Positions 43,369 through 52,681 are shown, counted from the stretch's first letter. The stretch: 64,000 nt of DNA from Cyanobium sp. M30B3 (GCA_018399015.1 CP073761.1:1426001-1490000); one strand, 5' to 3'. Numbers and translations are program-made. The notes: generated by a model not told the origin, from the letters alone.

Positions 43369-44655
43369 ATGGTTGAGATTCCAGCCCCGTCCAAGCTTTC
43401 GCAGGGTCCGAATGGCCCATCCCCGGCGGTGATCGGCGTGGTGGGCGGGGGCCAGCTGGCCCGGATGCTGGCGGCCGCCGCCCGGGAGCTGGAGCTGTCG
43501 GTGGTGGTGCAGACGCCCCAGGCCGATGATCCCGCCACCGGCCTGGCCGGCGCTGTGGTGCAGGCGCCCCTGCACGACCTGCAGGCCACCCGCGAACTGG
43601 CGCGGCGCTGCACCGCCGTGACGTTCGAGAATGAATGGCTTGACCTCGAAGGTCTGGCCCAGCTCGCCGCCGATGGGGTGACCTTCCTGCCATCGCTGGC
43701 CGCCCTGCAGCCCCTGGTGAGCAAGCAGCGGCAGCGCCAGCTCCTGCAGCGTCTCGGCATTCCCAGCCCCCCCTGGATGCTGCTGGCCGACCTGCCCTGC
43801 CTGCAGCCGTGCCCGCCCTCGGCGGATGGCCCCCCGGCCTTCCCCCCAGCTGGGGCCGCCGTGTCCCCGGAACTGCCTGGCGGTTGGTCGTATCCGCTGA
43901 TGGCCAAGGCCGCCACCGGCGGCTATGACGGCAAGGGCACCCGGCTCCTGGCCGGCAGCGACGACCTGCAGCGGCTGCTGGCGGAGGTGGATCCACAGAT
44001 GTGGTTGCTGGAGGCCTTTGTGCCCTTTGAGCTGGAGCTCTCCCAGCTGGTGTGCCGTGACCACAGCGGTCGGGTGGTCTGCTACCCGCTGGTGCAGACC
44101 CAGCAGCACCGGCAGGTGTGCGACTGGGTGCTGACGCCTGCCGCTGTGCCCCACGCCGTGCAGGCCTTCGCCCGCAACATGGCCGTCTCCCTGCTCACGG
44201 CCATCGACTACGTGGGCGTGCTCTCGATCGAATTCTTCTATGGACCCGATGGCCTGCAGGTGAATGAGATCGCTCCCCGCACCCACAACTCCGGCCACGT
44301 CACGATCGAGGCCTGTCGCACCAGCCAGTTCGCCCAGCAGGCCCGCATCGTGGCCGGTCTGCCCCTGGGGGATGCGGAGCTCAGGGTGCCGGGTGCCCTG
44401 ATGGTGAACCTGCTGGGCTTTGAGCACGCCAGCGACGACTACGCCGAGCGGCGAGGCCAGTTGGCGGCTCTGCCCGGAGCCAGCGTGCACTGGTACGGCA
44501 AACGGCAGGCCAGTCCCGGGCGCAAGCTGGGCCATGTCACCCTGCTGCTCGACGCCCCTTCCGCCGAGCAACGGCAGGCCCAGGCCAGCAAGCGCCTGGC
44601 CGCCGTGCGTGCGATCTGGCCCCTGCCGCCGCCGGAATCCACCCAGCAGCCGTAA
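43369..44655 (+). CDS. purK: 5-(carboxyamino)imidazole ribonucleotide synthase
   Basis: ATP-dependent carboxylation of AIR to N5-CAIR in purine synthesis. A 428-residue ATP-grasp protein: VIGVVGGGQLARMLAAAA near the N-terminus, VTFENEWLDLEGL, YPLMAKAATGGYDGKGT (ATP-binding), IDYVGVLSIEFFYGPDGLQVNEIAPRTHNSGHVTIEACRTSQF (metal and substrate site), and the C-terminal HWYGKRQASPGRKLGHV. A proline-rich insert around residue 145-165 is unusual and probably an exposed loop. ATG 43369 is preferred over TTG 43342. The 6S RNA candidate follows directly, as reported for other cyanobacteria. Confidence 0.95.
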   Translation: MVEIPAPSKLSQGPNGPSPAVIGVVGGGQLARMLAAAARELELSVVVQTPQADDPATGLAGAVVQAPLHDLQATRELARRCTAVTFENEWLDLEGLAQLAADGVTFLPSLAALQPLVSKQRQRQLLQRLGIPSPPWMLLADLPCLQPCPPSADGPPAFPPAGAAVSPELPGGWSYPLMAKAATGGYDGKGTRLLAGSDDLQRLLAEVDPQMWLLEAFVPFELELSQLVCRDHSGRVVCYPLVQTQQHRQVCDWVLTPAAVPHAVQAFARNMAVSLLTAIDYVGVLSIEFFYGPDGLQVNEIAPRTHNSGHVTIEACRTSQFAQQARIVAGLPLGDAELRVPGALMVNLLGFEHASDDYAERRGQLAALPGASVHWYGKRQASPGRKLGHVTLLLDAPSAEQRQAQASKRLAAVRAIWPLPPPESTQQP

Positions 44656-44701
44656 GCTGTGGGCGGACTGCTGTGTTGGTGACTGCCTTCTACAGTTTTC
44701 T

Positions 44702-44880
44702 GATCTGACTCCCCTTTCGACATGGGGGTCTGCAGCGGAAGCAACGTAGGCCGGCCCTCGAGCTGGAAACGGCGCCCCGCCCTTGACCCCCTTCTGGTTC
44801 CACCAGGTCGAACACTGGGGCAAGACGGCACGGCGGTCCACCCATTTCCCCCCAACCAGTCAGCTGCCTGCCTGGGCTGC
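44702..44880 (+). ncRNA. ssaA: Candidate 6S RNA (cyanobacterial 6Sa)
   Basis: The gap after purK folds into a long, interrupted hairpin. Closing pair CTGACT (44705-44710) / AGTCAG (44858-44863); then an inner pair CATGGG region with CCCAT, CCGCC/GGCGG, and an apical arm CTTG-CCCC / GGGGCAAG around CTGGT-TCC-ACCAG. A TACAGT -10 box lies at 44691-44696. A ~180-nt rod-like RNA just downstream of purK is what is described for 6Sa RNA of Synechococcus PCC 6301 and Prochlorococcus. It should bind RNA polymerase as a promoter mimic. Ends are approximate. Confidence 0.6.
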
Positions 44881-44903
44881 TGATTGTCGCGGCCTCCCTT
44901 GCC

Positions 44904-45398
44904 ATGGTTGCTTCCCCAAACCCTCTGGCCGGCTCGGCCCAGCTGCTCACCCTGCCAGACCCGCTCCTTCTGGCCCTCGTCCCGCTGCTGGAGCGGGCGC
45001 CCGCCGGCCTGTTTCCCCGGGCGCGCCGCCTCTACTTCGACAAGTACCCCCTGGAGGGTCGTCCGCAGGATCTGGATCAGGCCCCTGCCCCCGGGCCCTT
45101 CCGCACCTTCGTCCTGCGCGAGACCCTCGGCCAGGCAGACACCCAGGAGGACTCTGGCCTCGGGGGCCGACCGCAGGGTGCCAAGCTGCATGAGCTGGCG
45201 CTGGTGCACTGGCAGGAGAGGAAGCAGGCGGCACCTGAGCAGGTGCTTGGTTACCTGCGCCAGCGCTGGCAGCTCGAGCCCGCCAACCTGGAGGTGATGC
45301 AGGAGAGCTGGTTCCGCGAGGGGGGAGCCTGGGTGCGCCTCACCCTGCCAGGAGCCGATCCAGTTCCTGTTGAAGCTGATCCCGCGACCACCCCGTAA
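44904..45398 (+). CDS. Hypothetical protein
   Basis: A 164-residue protein from ATG 44904 (MVASPNPLAGSAQLLTLPDP). It is leucine- and proline-rich, with no membrane helix or signal; recognisable segments are LFPRARRLYFDKYPLEGRP and KLHELALVHWQERKQ. It is probably a cyanobacterial family, but I cannot name it. It follows the 6S RNA by about 24 bp, and its 3' end overlaps the convergent DUF2103 gene by 59 bp. Confidence 0.6.
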   Translation: MVASPNPLAGSAQLLTLPDPLLLALVPLLERAPAGLFPRARRLYFDKYPLEGRPQDLDQAPAPGPFRTFVLRETLGQADTQEDSGLGGRPQGAKLHELALVHWQERKQAAPEQVLGYLRQRWQLEPANLEVMQESWFREGGAWVRLTLPGADPVPVEADPATTP

Positions 45399-45618
45399 CC
45401 ACGAACACCTCCTGGGCGCTGGCTCCCCGGCGGGCCACCAGCTTGTGACCGCCGATGATCGGCGTGGACACCCGCAGCCGCAGCGTCGGGCTGCGGCCCC
45501 GCACCCGGCTGATCACCGCCGGAGTCACCGTCTCCACACCCGGGAGTGCGGACAGCCGCTTCAGCAGGGGGATCAGGCCCTCCAGATAGGTGCTGTGCGT
45601 GACCACCAGCCGTCCCAT
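45340..45618 (-). CDS. DUF2103 family protein
   Basis: A 92-residue member of DUF2103, a family described as predicted metal-binding in cyanobacteria and archaea. It starts [22 protein letters not shown], then [46 protein letters not shown] 45618 shares its base with the ClpS stop, so it is read just after clpS in the same transcript. Its last 59 bp overlap the convergent hypothetical gene, an antisense arrangement. Function unknown. Confidence 0.82.
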   Translation of the reverse strand: MGRLVVTHSTYLEGLIPLLKRLSALPGVETVTPAVISRVRGRSPTLRLRVSTPIIGGHKLVARRGASAQEVFVVTGWSRDQLQQELDRLLAG

Positions 45619-45935
45619 CAGTCCGGTTGCAGGGGCGCCATGGTGAGGCCCTCGGCCGCGAGCTGCTGGTGGTACAGCTCCGCCTGCTCCTGGGGGCCAC
45701 ACCACACCACGGCCGAGCCCTCGCCGTCGATGCAATGGGCCAGGTCCCAGGCCTTGTCCGGTTGCATGCCCGGGATGTAGCGCACCAGGCACTCCACCAC
45801 GTGCTGAAAGGTGTTCACGTCGTCATCCAGCACCACCACCCTGAAGTTGGGGTAAGGCTCTCGCAGACCCTGCCCTTGCTGCACCTGCAGCGGCGCGGTG
45901 ACGGCCATCACCCCCCGGCTCAAGATGCGTTCCAT
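45618..45935 (-). CDS. clpS: ClpS adaptor (N-end rule)
   Basis: Adaptor that delivers proteins with destabilising N-terminal residues to the ClpC/ClpA unfoldase. The 105-residue protein has a flexible N-terminus followed by the core [30 protein letters not shown] (the DDD-xNTF substrate-pocket motif) and [41 protein letters not shown] 45935. DUF2103 follows without a gap; petN is divergent with a 63-bp gap. clpP lies 4 kb away. Confidence 0.93.
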   Translation of the reverse strand: MERILSRGVMAVTAPLQVQQGQGLREPYPNFRVVVLDDDVNTFQHVVECLVRYIPGMQPDKAWDLAHCIDGEGSAVVWCGPQEQAELYHQQLAAEGLTMAPLQPD

Positions 45936-45998
45936 CCGATTTCAGCTCGCCTGGCAGCAAGCCTAAGTACACTGCGGGCACAGCTTTTTTCTGCTCCC

Positions 45999-46100
45999 AT
46001 GCTGATCACCCTGGGTTGGGCCTCTCTGGCTGCTCTGTTCAGCTTCTCGATCGCCATGGTGGTGTGGGGACGCCACGGCGACGGCAGCATCAATTTCTGA
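45999..46100 (+). CDS. petN: Cytochrome b6-f complex subunit PetN
   Basis: A 33-residue single-helix subunit VIII of the cytochrome b6-f complex in the thylakoid membrane, needed for complex stability. The sequence [20 protein letters not shown] followed by [10 protein letters not shown] is nearly the picocyanobacterial PetN consensus (W-A-x-L...FSFS...VVWGR). A TACACT box at 45968-45973 may be its -10. It is too short for usual gene-length cutoffs. Confidence 0.92.
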   Translation: MLITLGWASLAALFSFSIAMVVWGRHGDGSINF

Positions 46101-46125
46101 GCTCTCCCCAGCTGAGTCCATCCCA

Positions 46126-46302
46126 GTGGACACGATCACAGCCTTCCCGCTGTTCACAGCCAACCAGCTCCTGGGTGCAGTGGCCGCCGCGCTGCTGCTG
46201 TTCGTCAGCGGCGGTGTGATCTACCTCTCCGCCGTGGAGTGGCGGGACCGACGGCGCCGTGCCCGGGCGGAGAGTGCCTCCCGTTCCGGCCGGCGCCCGT
46301 GA
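46126..46302 (+). CDS. Small single-span membrane protein before cofH
   Basis: A 58-residue protein starting at GTG 46126: VDTITAFPLFTANQLLGAV, then one membrane helix (about residues 17-37, AVAAALLLFVSGGVIYLSAV) and a strongly basic tail EWRDRRRRARAES. It is 25 bp after petN and overlaps the cofH start in GTGA. Placement suggests a photosynthetic-membrane or cofH-associated role, but no family is recognised. Confidence 0.6.
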   Translation: MDTITAFPLFTANQLLGAVAAALLLFVSGGVIYLSAVEWRDRRRRARAESASRSGRRP

Positions 46303-47540
46303 GCAGCCCGTCTGTGCACCCCGCCCTGGCCGAGTGGTCCTGGCGTGCCGCCGGTGAGCTGTTGGTCAGTCCTCCAGTCAGCGAGTGGGCCCTTCCCTAC
46401 CGCGGGCTGAGGGCCTGCGAGCTTCTCGATGCCATTCTGGCGGTGCAGCCGCCGGCCCAGCCGGATGCCGGTGTGGCCCTGGCCCTGCTGGAGCACCACT
46501 GGCACGGCTCCGATCTACACCTGCTGCGCAGCCGGGCCGATGCGCTTCGCCGCCGCCTGGTGGGAGACACGGTCACCTACGTGGTGAACCGCAATCTCAA
46601 CGCCTCCAACATCTGCGTTCAGCGCTGTTCCTTCTGCGCCTTCCGCCGGGACGCCGGCCAGCCGGGCGCCTACTGGCTGCCCCTGCCAGAGCTGCAGGCA
46701 CGGGCCCGCCAGGCCCAGGCCGCCGGGGCCACCGAACTGTGCGTGCAGGGTGGACTCAACCCCCTGGCCCGCCTGAACGGCAGTCACCTCGCCGATGCCG
46801 AGCAGTTGCTTGAGGCCCTGCGGGAAGCCGCGCCTGGCATCCATCTGCACGCCTTCTCACCCCAGGAGCTGTTGTATTTCGCCGAGCAGGATGGGGTCCG
46901 GCTCGACCTCGTGCTCCAGCGGCTCCAGCAGGCCGGTCTGGGTTCGGTGCCCGGCACCGCCGCCGAGGTGCTGTCCGAACGCGTGCGCCGCCGCCTCTGC
47001 CCCGAGAAGCTCGGGGCCCGGGCCTGGGTTGCGGTGATGCTGGAGGTGCATCGCGCCGGTCTGGCCAGTACCAGCACCCTGATGGCCGGTCACATCGAGC
47101 AACCGGCCGATCTGGCGGCCCACCTGCTCACCCTGGTGGCGATTCAGGCCCATGCCCGCCGATCGGGATCCCCCGGCTTCAGTGAGTTCGTGTTGCTGCC
47201 GTTCATCGGTGCAGCAGCCCCTGCCGTGCTGCGCCAGCAGGTGGGCCGCGACCAACCCGACCAGCCGGCCATGCTGCGACTCACTGCCCTGGCCCGGCTG
47301 ATTCTGGGGGGCTGGATCCCGGACCACCAACCCAGCTGGGTGAAACTGGGCCTCGACGGCGCCACCGAAGCCCTCACCTGGGGCTGCAATGACCTGGGCG
47401 GAACCCTGATGGAAGAGCACATCACCAGCATGGCCGGGGCCCGGGGAGGATCCTCCCAGTCCGTGCCCAACCTGCGCCGCGCCGCCCGTCAGCTGCACCG
47501 CCCCGTGCGCCAGCGCACCACCCTCTACGGCTGGCTCTGA
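46299..47540 (+). CDS. cofH: FO synthase subunit 2, CofH (radical SAM)
   Basis: With CofG, makes the deazaflavin FO (8-HDF), the antenna chromophore of some cyanobacterial photolyases and precursor of F420. The 413-residue radical SAM enzyme has the C-x3-C-x2-C cluster at C106, C110 and C113 (NICVQRCSFCAF), then ELCVQGGLNP, HLHAFSPQELLYFA, and the C-terminal PSWVKLGLDGATEALTWGCNDLGGTLMEEHI typical of CofH. The start is GTG 46299, overlapping the preceding stop; the DUF3352-like gene begins on its last base (TGATG). CofG is not in the window. Confidence 0.9.
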   Translation: MSSPSVHPALAEWSWRAAGELLVSPPVSEWALPYRGLRACELLDAILAVQPPAQPDAGVALALLEHHWHGSDLHLLRSRADALRRRLVGDTVTYVVNRNLNASNICVQRCSFCAFRRDAGQPGAYWLPLPELQARARQAQAAGATELCVQGGLNPLARLNGSHLADAEQLLEALREAAPGIHLHAFSPQELLYFAEQDGVRLDLVLQRLQQAGLGSVPGTAAEVLSERVRRRLCPEKLGARAWVAVMLEVHRAGLASTSTLMAGHIEQPADLAAHLLTLVAIQAHARRSGSPGFSEFVLLPFIGAAAPAVLRQQVGRDQPDQPAMLRLTALARLILGGWIPDHQPSWVKLGLDGATEALTWGCNDLGGTLMEEHITSMAGARGGSSQSVPNLRRAARQLHRPVRQRTTLYGWL

Positions 47541-49072
47541 TGCCTCTCCGCCTCCCTCCCCTGCCGGCCAGGCTGCGCCTGCCTGTGTGGTCCAGGAGCC
47601 TCTCCACTGGCTCGGCCGGCCCCGCACCGGCCACTCCCCCCAGGCCCTGGACGAAGCGCCTGCCCCTGCGCTGCACCGTGCTGGCCACCGCGGCTCTGTT
47701 GGCAGCGCCCACGGCGGTGCTCCTGCGCCTGCCCAGGCCCCGCGCCGAGGGTCTTGGCCGCCTGCTTCCCCATGCCGCCCTGCTGCAGAGTTTTCCCGGG
47801 GCCCCGGAACGGGCTGCGCCCCAGCTCTGGCAGCAGCGCCTGGCCGGTCCCCTCGCCGACCAGTTCTGGCGGCAGCAGCGGCAGTTGTGGTGGCAGCTCT
47901 GGGGCCAGGACGGCAGCCTGGGGGCCTATCTGGTGATGCCCACGCCGCGGCCGATCCGGACCGGCGCCCAGCGCCGGCCACCCAACAGCCTGGAGGTGGA
48001 TGGTCTGTTGGTTGTGGCGCCCAACCCCCTGTCCCTCAACCTGCTCAGCCAGAAGCTGGGCTCTGCACCGCGCCAGCAGCGGGGTCTGCAACAGCGCTGT
48101 CTGGGGTTGCTGGAGAGCCGTCAGTCCGCCTACTGGAGCCTCGATGGCCTGAACGCCATGGCTGGCGCCCTGGCGCCGCTGCTGCAGGCCTTCCAGGAGG
48201 GTTGTGTCGAGCTGCAACTGGCCGATGGAGCCCTGCAGTTCGAAGGTGAGGCCTCAGCCATCGGCGGCCTGCTCGCCCCCGTCGCACCGGCCGCCGGCGG
48301 CGCCAGCCCTGCCCTTGCGCCAGCCAGCCTGCCGCAAATCCTGCCCAGCAGCCTGCTTCTGCAGGTGAGCGGACGCTCCCTGCAGCCGCTGCTGGCTGGT
48401 TTGCTGGGCCGCGAGCTGATCCGCGAACCACTGGTCACGGCCTACGGCTTCAGCGAAGGGGACATCAAACTGCTCAAGGACAGTCCCTTCCAGCTCAGCC
48501 TGCGGCCCCTGGCCAGCGGCCCCTTCCAGGCCGGCCTCGAGCTGGTGGTGGCTCCCCGCGGCGACCGCAACCAGTGGACCAGGATGCTGGATGGCATTTC
48601 CGAACGGCTCTACGCGCGCGGCCTGCAGAGTGTCGCCGAGACCGCCACCAGCTGGCGCGACGGCGATGAGCGCATCGTGGGCGGCTGGCGCTGGTTGCCC
48701 CCCGCCGGCAAGCAGCCCCTGCTGCAGCTGTTCCTGGGGCCGGAGCCCCCACCGTTCAGAACCCCACTCACCAGTCCCCAGCAGTGGCAGGCCCTGCCCA
48801 CCCTGCAACTCCAGGCCCGACCGGCAGCCCTGGCGGATGCGGCGCTGCTGCCCCTGCAGCTGCCGATGCCGCTGCTGCAGGCCGATCAGCTGCTGGTGCT
48901 GGCCCAGTCACCCAGCACCGGCAAGGCTGGACCCAGCAGCAAGGATGGACCCAGCAAGCTGCTGGGCCGGATGGCGATCACGCCCCGGTCGCCGGATCCC
49001 CAGCCGCCGCTGCCGTCCCCTCGTCCCCAGCAGCTACCACAGCCGCGGCTGGCGCCGCCGCTTGCTCCCTAG
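47540..49072 (+). CDS. DUF3352-like hypothetical membrane-anchored protein
   Basis: A 510-residue protein with a long basic N-terminus, one membrane helix at about residues 48-66 (VLATAALLAAPTAVLLRL) and a large exposed domain. Segments such as AYWSLDGLNAMAGALAPLLQ and LPSSLLLQVSGRSLQPLL resemble cyanobacterial DUF3352 proteins of unknown function. The C-terminus is proline-rich. It begins on the last base of cofH (TGATG), and its last 95 bp overlap the convergent psb29 gene, encoding low-complexity sequence in both. Unusually long overlap; one of the two ends may be over-called. Confidence 0.6.
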   Translation: MPLRLPPLPARLRLPVWSRSLSTGSAGPAPATPPRPWTKRLPLRCTVLATAALLAAPTAVLLRLPRPRAEGLGRLLPHAALLQSFPGAPERAAPQLWQQRLAGPLADQFWRQQRQLWWQLWGQDGSLGAYLVMPTPRPIRTGAQRRPPNSLEVDGLLVVAPNPLSLNLLSQKLGSAPRQQRGLQQRCLGLLESRQSAYWSLDGLNAMAGALAPLLQAFQEGCVELQLADGALQFEGEASAIGGLLAPVAPAAGGASPALAPASLPQILPSSLLLQVSGRSLQPLLAGLLGRELIREPLVTAYGFSEGDIKLLKDSPFQLSLRPLASGPFQAGLELVVAPRGDRNQWTRMLDGISERLYARGLQSVAETATSWRDGDERIVGGWRWLPPAGKQPLLQLFLGPEPPPFRTPLTSPQQWQALPTLQLQARPAALADAALLPLQLPMPLLQADQLLVLAQSPSTGKAGPSSKDGPSKLLGRMAITPRSPDPQPPLPSPRPQQLPQPRLAPPLAP

Positions 49073-49760
49073 CCTCAGCGTCCTGCTCAGTGCTCGCCGC
49101 CGCCTGCTGACGCTCCCGCTTGCGGCGCTCCGCCGCCACCGTCTCCTCCATCAGTTCCACCGCCTGGGCCATCTTCTCCAGGTTGCCGGCGTAGAGGCTG
49201 AGGTCCTTGTCCAGGCGGTCGCGCAGCAGCCCCATGGCCGCGCCCAGGTCGTGGGCGTTGCGGCGCAGGTTGGCCGGGTCCATGCCGTCGGCCCCCTGGG
49301 CCTGCTCCAGCAGGCTGAGCAACCCCACCGCCATCAGGCGCGAATAGTGGAAATCCGGGCGGCGGATGTTGGCGAGGGCCGAGGCCAGCGGCTCCGGAGC
49401 CCCCTGGCCCTGCTCGCGGATCCACTGCTCCACCTCGCCCACGCTGTGCTGGCCGATCGCCGCCACGGCGGCGTCGCGCTGGCTCCGCAGCGCGCTGGCA
49501 TCAAACCCGGAGGCACCGCACAGGGCCGCCAACAGGTCTTCGCGCTGTTGTTCAGGCCGGTAGCCGCGGGCAAAGCTGTCGAACACCTGGATCAGCCCTG
49601 CGGCAAACAGGGGATCGCTCTGGAATCCCCGCTGGCGGCTCAGCAGGTGCAGCTCCACCAGCAGTTCATCGACCAGGCGCCTGTAGAGCGGGGCGATCAC
49701 ATGGGGGAAGGCGCTGTGGAAAGCGCGCTTGCTGTCTGAAACGGTGAGGGCGGCGCTCAC
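48978..49760 (-). CDS. psb29: Photosystem II biogenesis protein Psb29 (Thf1/THF1-like)
   Basis: A thylakoid protein involved in photosystem II assembly and FtsH protease stability. The 260-residue product starts with VSDSKRAFHSAFPHVIAPLYRRLVDELLVELHLLS, near-identical to the Psb29 consensus, then LIQVFDSFARGY and the helical middle HYSRLMAVGLLSLLE, ending in a coiled-coil-like stretch and an Ala/Glu-rich low-complexity tail. ATG 49760. FtsH, its known functional partner, is encoded 0.9 kb away (50661-52604). The tail overlaps the convergent DUF3352-like gene. Confidence 0.92.
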   Translation of the reverse strand: MSAALTVSDSKRAFHSAFPHVIAPLYRRLVDELLVELHLLSRQRGFQSDPLFAAGLIQVFDSFARGYRPEQQREDLLAALCGASGFDASALRSQRDAAVAAIGQHSVGEVEQWIREQGQGAPEPLASALANIRRPDFHYSRLMAVGLLSLLEQAQGADGMDPANLRRNAHDLGAAMGLLRDRLDKDLSLYAGNLEKMAQAVELMEETVAAERRKRERQQAAASTEQDAEAREQAAAPAAAVVAAGDEGTAAAAGDPATGA

Positions 49761-49834
49761 GCTGCACGGTCAGAGGTGGTGCGACCCTAGCGGCCTGAGC
49801 TCAGTAGGATCGCCTCCAGCAACCCATTTGGCCT

Positions 49835-50431
49835 GTGACGACGATCCCGATTGTGATTGAAGAGTCGGGCCGGGGTGAACGTGCGTTCGACATCTATTCC
49901 CGGTTGCTGCGCGAGAGGATCGTGTTCCTCGGTGAAACGGTGACGGCCGAGTCGGCCAACCGCATCGTGGCCCAGTTGCTGTTCCTCGAGGCGGAGGATC
50001 CCGACAAGGACATCTACCTCTACATCAACTCTCCGGGGGGCTCCGTCTACGACGGCCTTGGCATTTTCGACACCATGCAGCACATCAAGCCCGACGTGCA
50101 CACGGTGTGCGTGGGTCTGGCCGCCTCCATGGGCGCCTTCCTGCTCTGTGCCGGCACCAAGGGAAAGCGCAGCAGCCTCACCCACTCGCGCATCATGATC
50201 CACCAGCCCCTGGGTGGGGCCCGCGGCCAGGCCAGCGACATCCGCATCCAGGCCGATGAGATCCTCTATCTCAAGAAGAAACTCAACCAGGAACTCGCCG
50301 ACCGCACCGGCCAGCCGCTGGAGAGGATGGAGGAGGACACCGATCGCGACTTCTTCATGTCACCAGCGGAGGCCGTGGAGTACGGGCTGATCGACAAGGT
50401 GATCGAAAAGCGGCCTGTGCGTCCCGTCTGA
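49835..50431 (+). CDS. clpP: ATP-dependent Clp protease proteolytic subunit
   Basis: A 198-residue serine peptidase subunit of the Clp ring. The catalytic triad is S98 ([11 protein letters not shown]), H123 ([10 protein letters not shown]) and D172 (DRDFFMS). The N-terminal [19 protein letters not shown] and [12 protein letters not shown] are standard. The start is GTG 49835, giving MTTIPIV. Cyanobacteria have several ClpP/ClpR; the intact triad shows this is an active ClpP. DUF2256 follows after 9 bp. Confidence 0.96.
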   Translation: MTTIPIVIEESGRGERAFDIYSRLLRERIVFLGETVTAESANRIVAQLLFLEAEDPDKDIYLYINSPGGSVYDGLGIFDTMQHIKPDVHTVCVGLAASMGAFLLCAGTKGKRSSLTHSRIMIHQPLGGARGQASDIRIQADEILYLKKKLNQELADRTGQPLERMEEDTDRDFFMSPAEAVEYGLIDKVIEKRPVRPV

Positions 50432-50440
50432 TCCAGCGCC

Positions 50441-50629
50441 ATGGGTCGTCGTGGCCGTGCTGGCGATGCCCGGCCCGGCGGCAAGGGGGTTCCCCCCAGC
50501 CAGCGGGCCAGCAAGATCTGCCCCGTGTGTGGCAGATCTTTTTTATGGCGCCGCAAGTGGGCTGCGGTGTGGGACCAGGTGATCTATTGCTCCGATCGCT
50601 GTCGCCACAACAAAAAGCCCGGGGTCTGA
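50441..50629 (+). CDS. DUF2256 zinc-finger-like protein
   Basis: A 62-residue DUF2256 protein: basic N-terminus, then KICPVCGRSFLWRRKWAAVWDQVIYCSDRCRHNKK with four cysteines (C-x2-C...C-x3-C) that probably bind zinc, plus the family's RRKW and YCS-x-RCR. Often found near cryptochrome/photolyase genes in other bacteria; here it follows clpP by 9 bp. Its last codons overlap the ftsH terminator on the other strand. Confidence 0.88.
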   Translation: MGRRGRAGDARPGGKGVPPSQRASKICPVCGRSFLWRRKWAAVWDQVIYCSDRCRHNKKPGV

Positions 50630-50638
50630 ACCCCGGGC
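50612..50638 (-). terminator. Rho-independent terminator of ftsH
   Basis: Nine-bp perfect stem GCCCGGGGT / ACCCCGGGC with loop CTGA; on the minus strand it is followed by TTTTT. It lies 22 bp past the ftsH stop and inside the 3' end of the DUF2256 gene, so the same bases are coding on one strand and a terminator on the other. Confidence 0.88.
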
Positions 50639-50660
50639 CTGGCTGATCTGGTGGGCTTGC

Positions 50661-52604
50661 TCAGGCCTGGGCCGGTTCAGGCTGGGGCTTGGCGGCTTCG
50701 GTGTTGAGCAGGGGCGAGAAGCGCTCCTTCTCGGGGATGGTGGTGAATTCGCCCACGATGGCGCGGAACTCGTCGCCATCGAGGCTCTCCTTCTCGATCA
50801 GCACCTCCACCACCCGATCCATCGCTTCGCGGTGGGCCGCCACCAGTTTCACGGTGTCGGCATAGCAGCTCTGCACGATCTGGCGCACGGCCTCGTCGAT
50901 GCGGCTGGCCATCTTGTTGGAGGCATCGCTGCGCGTCATCAGATCGCGGCCCAGAAACACCTCCTGGTTGCCGGCTTCCAGGGAGAACTGGCCGATGTCA
51001 CTCATGCCGAAACGGGTCACCATCTGGCGGGCGATCGAGGCCACCTGCTGGATGTCGCCGCCGGCGCCGGTGGTCACCTCAGCATGGCCGAACACCACAT
51101 CCTCGGCGGCCCGTCCGCCCAGGGCACCCATGATGCGGGCACGCAGCTGGGCCCTGCTCACCAGCATCTGCTCCTCATCGGGGGAGAACCAGGTGAGACC
51201 CTGGGCCTGACCGCGGGGGATCAGGGTGACCTTCTGCACCGGGTCGTGGGCCTTCACCAGGGTGCCCACCAGCGCGTGGCCCACCTCGTGGTAGGCGATC
51301 AGCCGCTTGCTGCGGCCGTCGGTGAGGGGCTTGCCCTCCATGCCGGCGATCACCCGGTCGACGGCATCGTCGATCTCGGCCAGGGTGGTGGCCTCCTTGC
51401 GGCGGCGGGCCGTGAGAATGGCCGCCTCGTTGAGCAGGTTGGCCAGGTCGGCGCCGGAGAAGCCCGGGGTGCGTCGGGCAATGCTCTCGAGGCTCACGTC
51501 CTCGGCGAGCGTCTTGTTGCGGCTGTGCACCTTGAGGATCTCCATCCGGCCCTTGATGTCGGGCACATCCACCATCACCTGCCGGTCGAAGCGGCCCGGG
51601 CGCAGCAGGGCTGAATCGAGCACGTCCGCCCGGTTGGTGGCGGCGATGATGATGATGCCGCTGTTGCCCTCGAAGCCGTCCATTTCGGTGAGCAGCTGGT
51701 TGAGGGTCTGCTCGCGCTCGTCGTTACCGCCGCCCACACCGGCACCCCGCTGGCGGCCGACGGCGTCGATCTCGTCAATGAAGATCAGGCAGGGGCTGTT
51801 CTCCTTGGCCCGCTTGAACAGGTCGCGCACGCGGCTGGCGCCGACGCCCACGAACATCTCCACGAACTCGGAGCCCGAGAGGGAGAAGAAGGGCACACCG
51901 GCTTCACCGGCGATGGCCTTGGCCAGCAGGGTCTTGCCGGTGCCGGGAGGGCCCACCAGCAGCACACCCCTGGGAATCTTGGCGCCCACGGAGGTGAAGC
52001 GCTCGGGGGTCTTCAGGAAGGTGACCACCTCCTGCAGGTCCTGCTTGGCCTCTTCCACCCCGGCCACGTCGTTGAACTTCACGCCGGTTTCGGCCTCCAT
52101 GGCGAAGCGGGCCTTGGTCTTGCCGAACTGCATGGCCTGGCCGGGACCACCGGGCATGCCATTGCCGCGGCGGGCCAGAAAGATCAGCGAGCCGATCAGC
52201 AGCAGGGGAAAGAGCAGGTTGCCGAGGATGCCCAGGGCGGGCGGGGTCTGGCGGGGCGGGTGGATGTCGAAGCTGATGCCCTGCTCCTTGAGGTTGTTCA
52301 CCAGCTCGGGTGCCAGGCCAGGGAGGTCCACCCGCAGACGCTGCACCCGGTTGTCGAGATCCGGATCCACCACCTCGATCACGGCATTGCGGCCGCCGTC
52401 GTAGATGTCCACGGCGGTGACCCGGCCCGCCTCCACGTAGTCGAGGAAGCGGCCGTAACTCATCCGGGCCACGGCGGTGTTGCGCGGTGCCGCGGTGGGA
52501 GCGTTGGGGCCGAGGTTGCCACTGCGGAGAACCTGCAGCCCCAGGAATGCGACCACCGCCAACGGCAGCAGCCAGAGAGCCAGAACACGCCAGCGCTGAT
52601 TCAT
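50661..52604 (-). CDS. ftsH: ATP-dependent zinc metalloprotease FtsH
   Basis: A 647-residue membrane AAA+ protease; in cyanobacteria FtsH complexes remove photodamaged D1 from photosystem II. There are two N-terminal membrane helices (about 6-26 and 123-143) with a lumenal/periplasmic domain between, and the AAA domain has [21 protein letters not shown] and the SRH arginines in [20 protein letters not shown]. The zinc motif HEVGH is near residue 429, and a third Zn ligand is expected in the following helical region. ATG 52604. Psb29 nearby is a known FtsH-related factor. Confidence 0.96.
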   Translation of the reverse strand: MNQRWRVLALWLLPLAVVAFLGLQVLRSGNLGPNAPTAAPRNTAVARMSYGRFLDYVEAGRVTAVDIYDGGRNAVIEVVDPDLDNRVQRLRVDLPGLAPELVNNLKEQGISFDIHPPRQTPPALGILGNLLFPLLLIGSLIFLARRGNGMPGGPGQAMQFGKTKARFAMEAETGVKFNDVAGVEEAKQDLQEVVTFLKTPERFTSVGAKIPRGVLLVGPPGTGKTLLAKAIAGEAGVPFFSLSGSEFVEMFVGVGASRVRDLFKRAKENSPCLIFIDEIDAVGRQRGAGVGGGNDEREQTLNQLLTEMDGFEGNSGIIIIAATNRADVLDSALLRPGRFDRQVMVDVPDIKGRMEILKVHSRNKTLAEDVSLESIARRTPGFSGADLANLLNEAAILTARRRKEATTLAEIDDAVDRVIAGMEGKPLTDGRSKRLIAYHEVGHALVGTLVKAHDPVQKVTLIPRGQAQGLTWFSPDEEQMLVSRAQLRARIMGALGGRAAEDVVFGHAEVTTGAGGDIQQVASIARQMVTRFGMSDIGQFSLEAGNQEVFLGRDLMTRSDASNKMASRIDEAVRQIVQSCYADTVKLVAAHREAMDRVVEVLIEKESLDGDEFRAIVGEFTTIPEKERFSPLLNTEAAKPQPEPAQA

Positions 52605-52681
52605 AGCTGAGACACTTTCTTAACAACTGTAACGGGGGCGGGTCTCAATCCAGGACCTCGGCCTGGCCTGTTCAGCCCGTT

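Noticed and set aside
42347-43996. N-terminal extension of recQ by about 550 residues
   Set aside because: The extension is antisense to the permease and purK and has no domain; RecQ conservation begins at the ATG at 42346.
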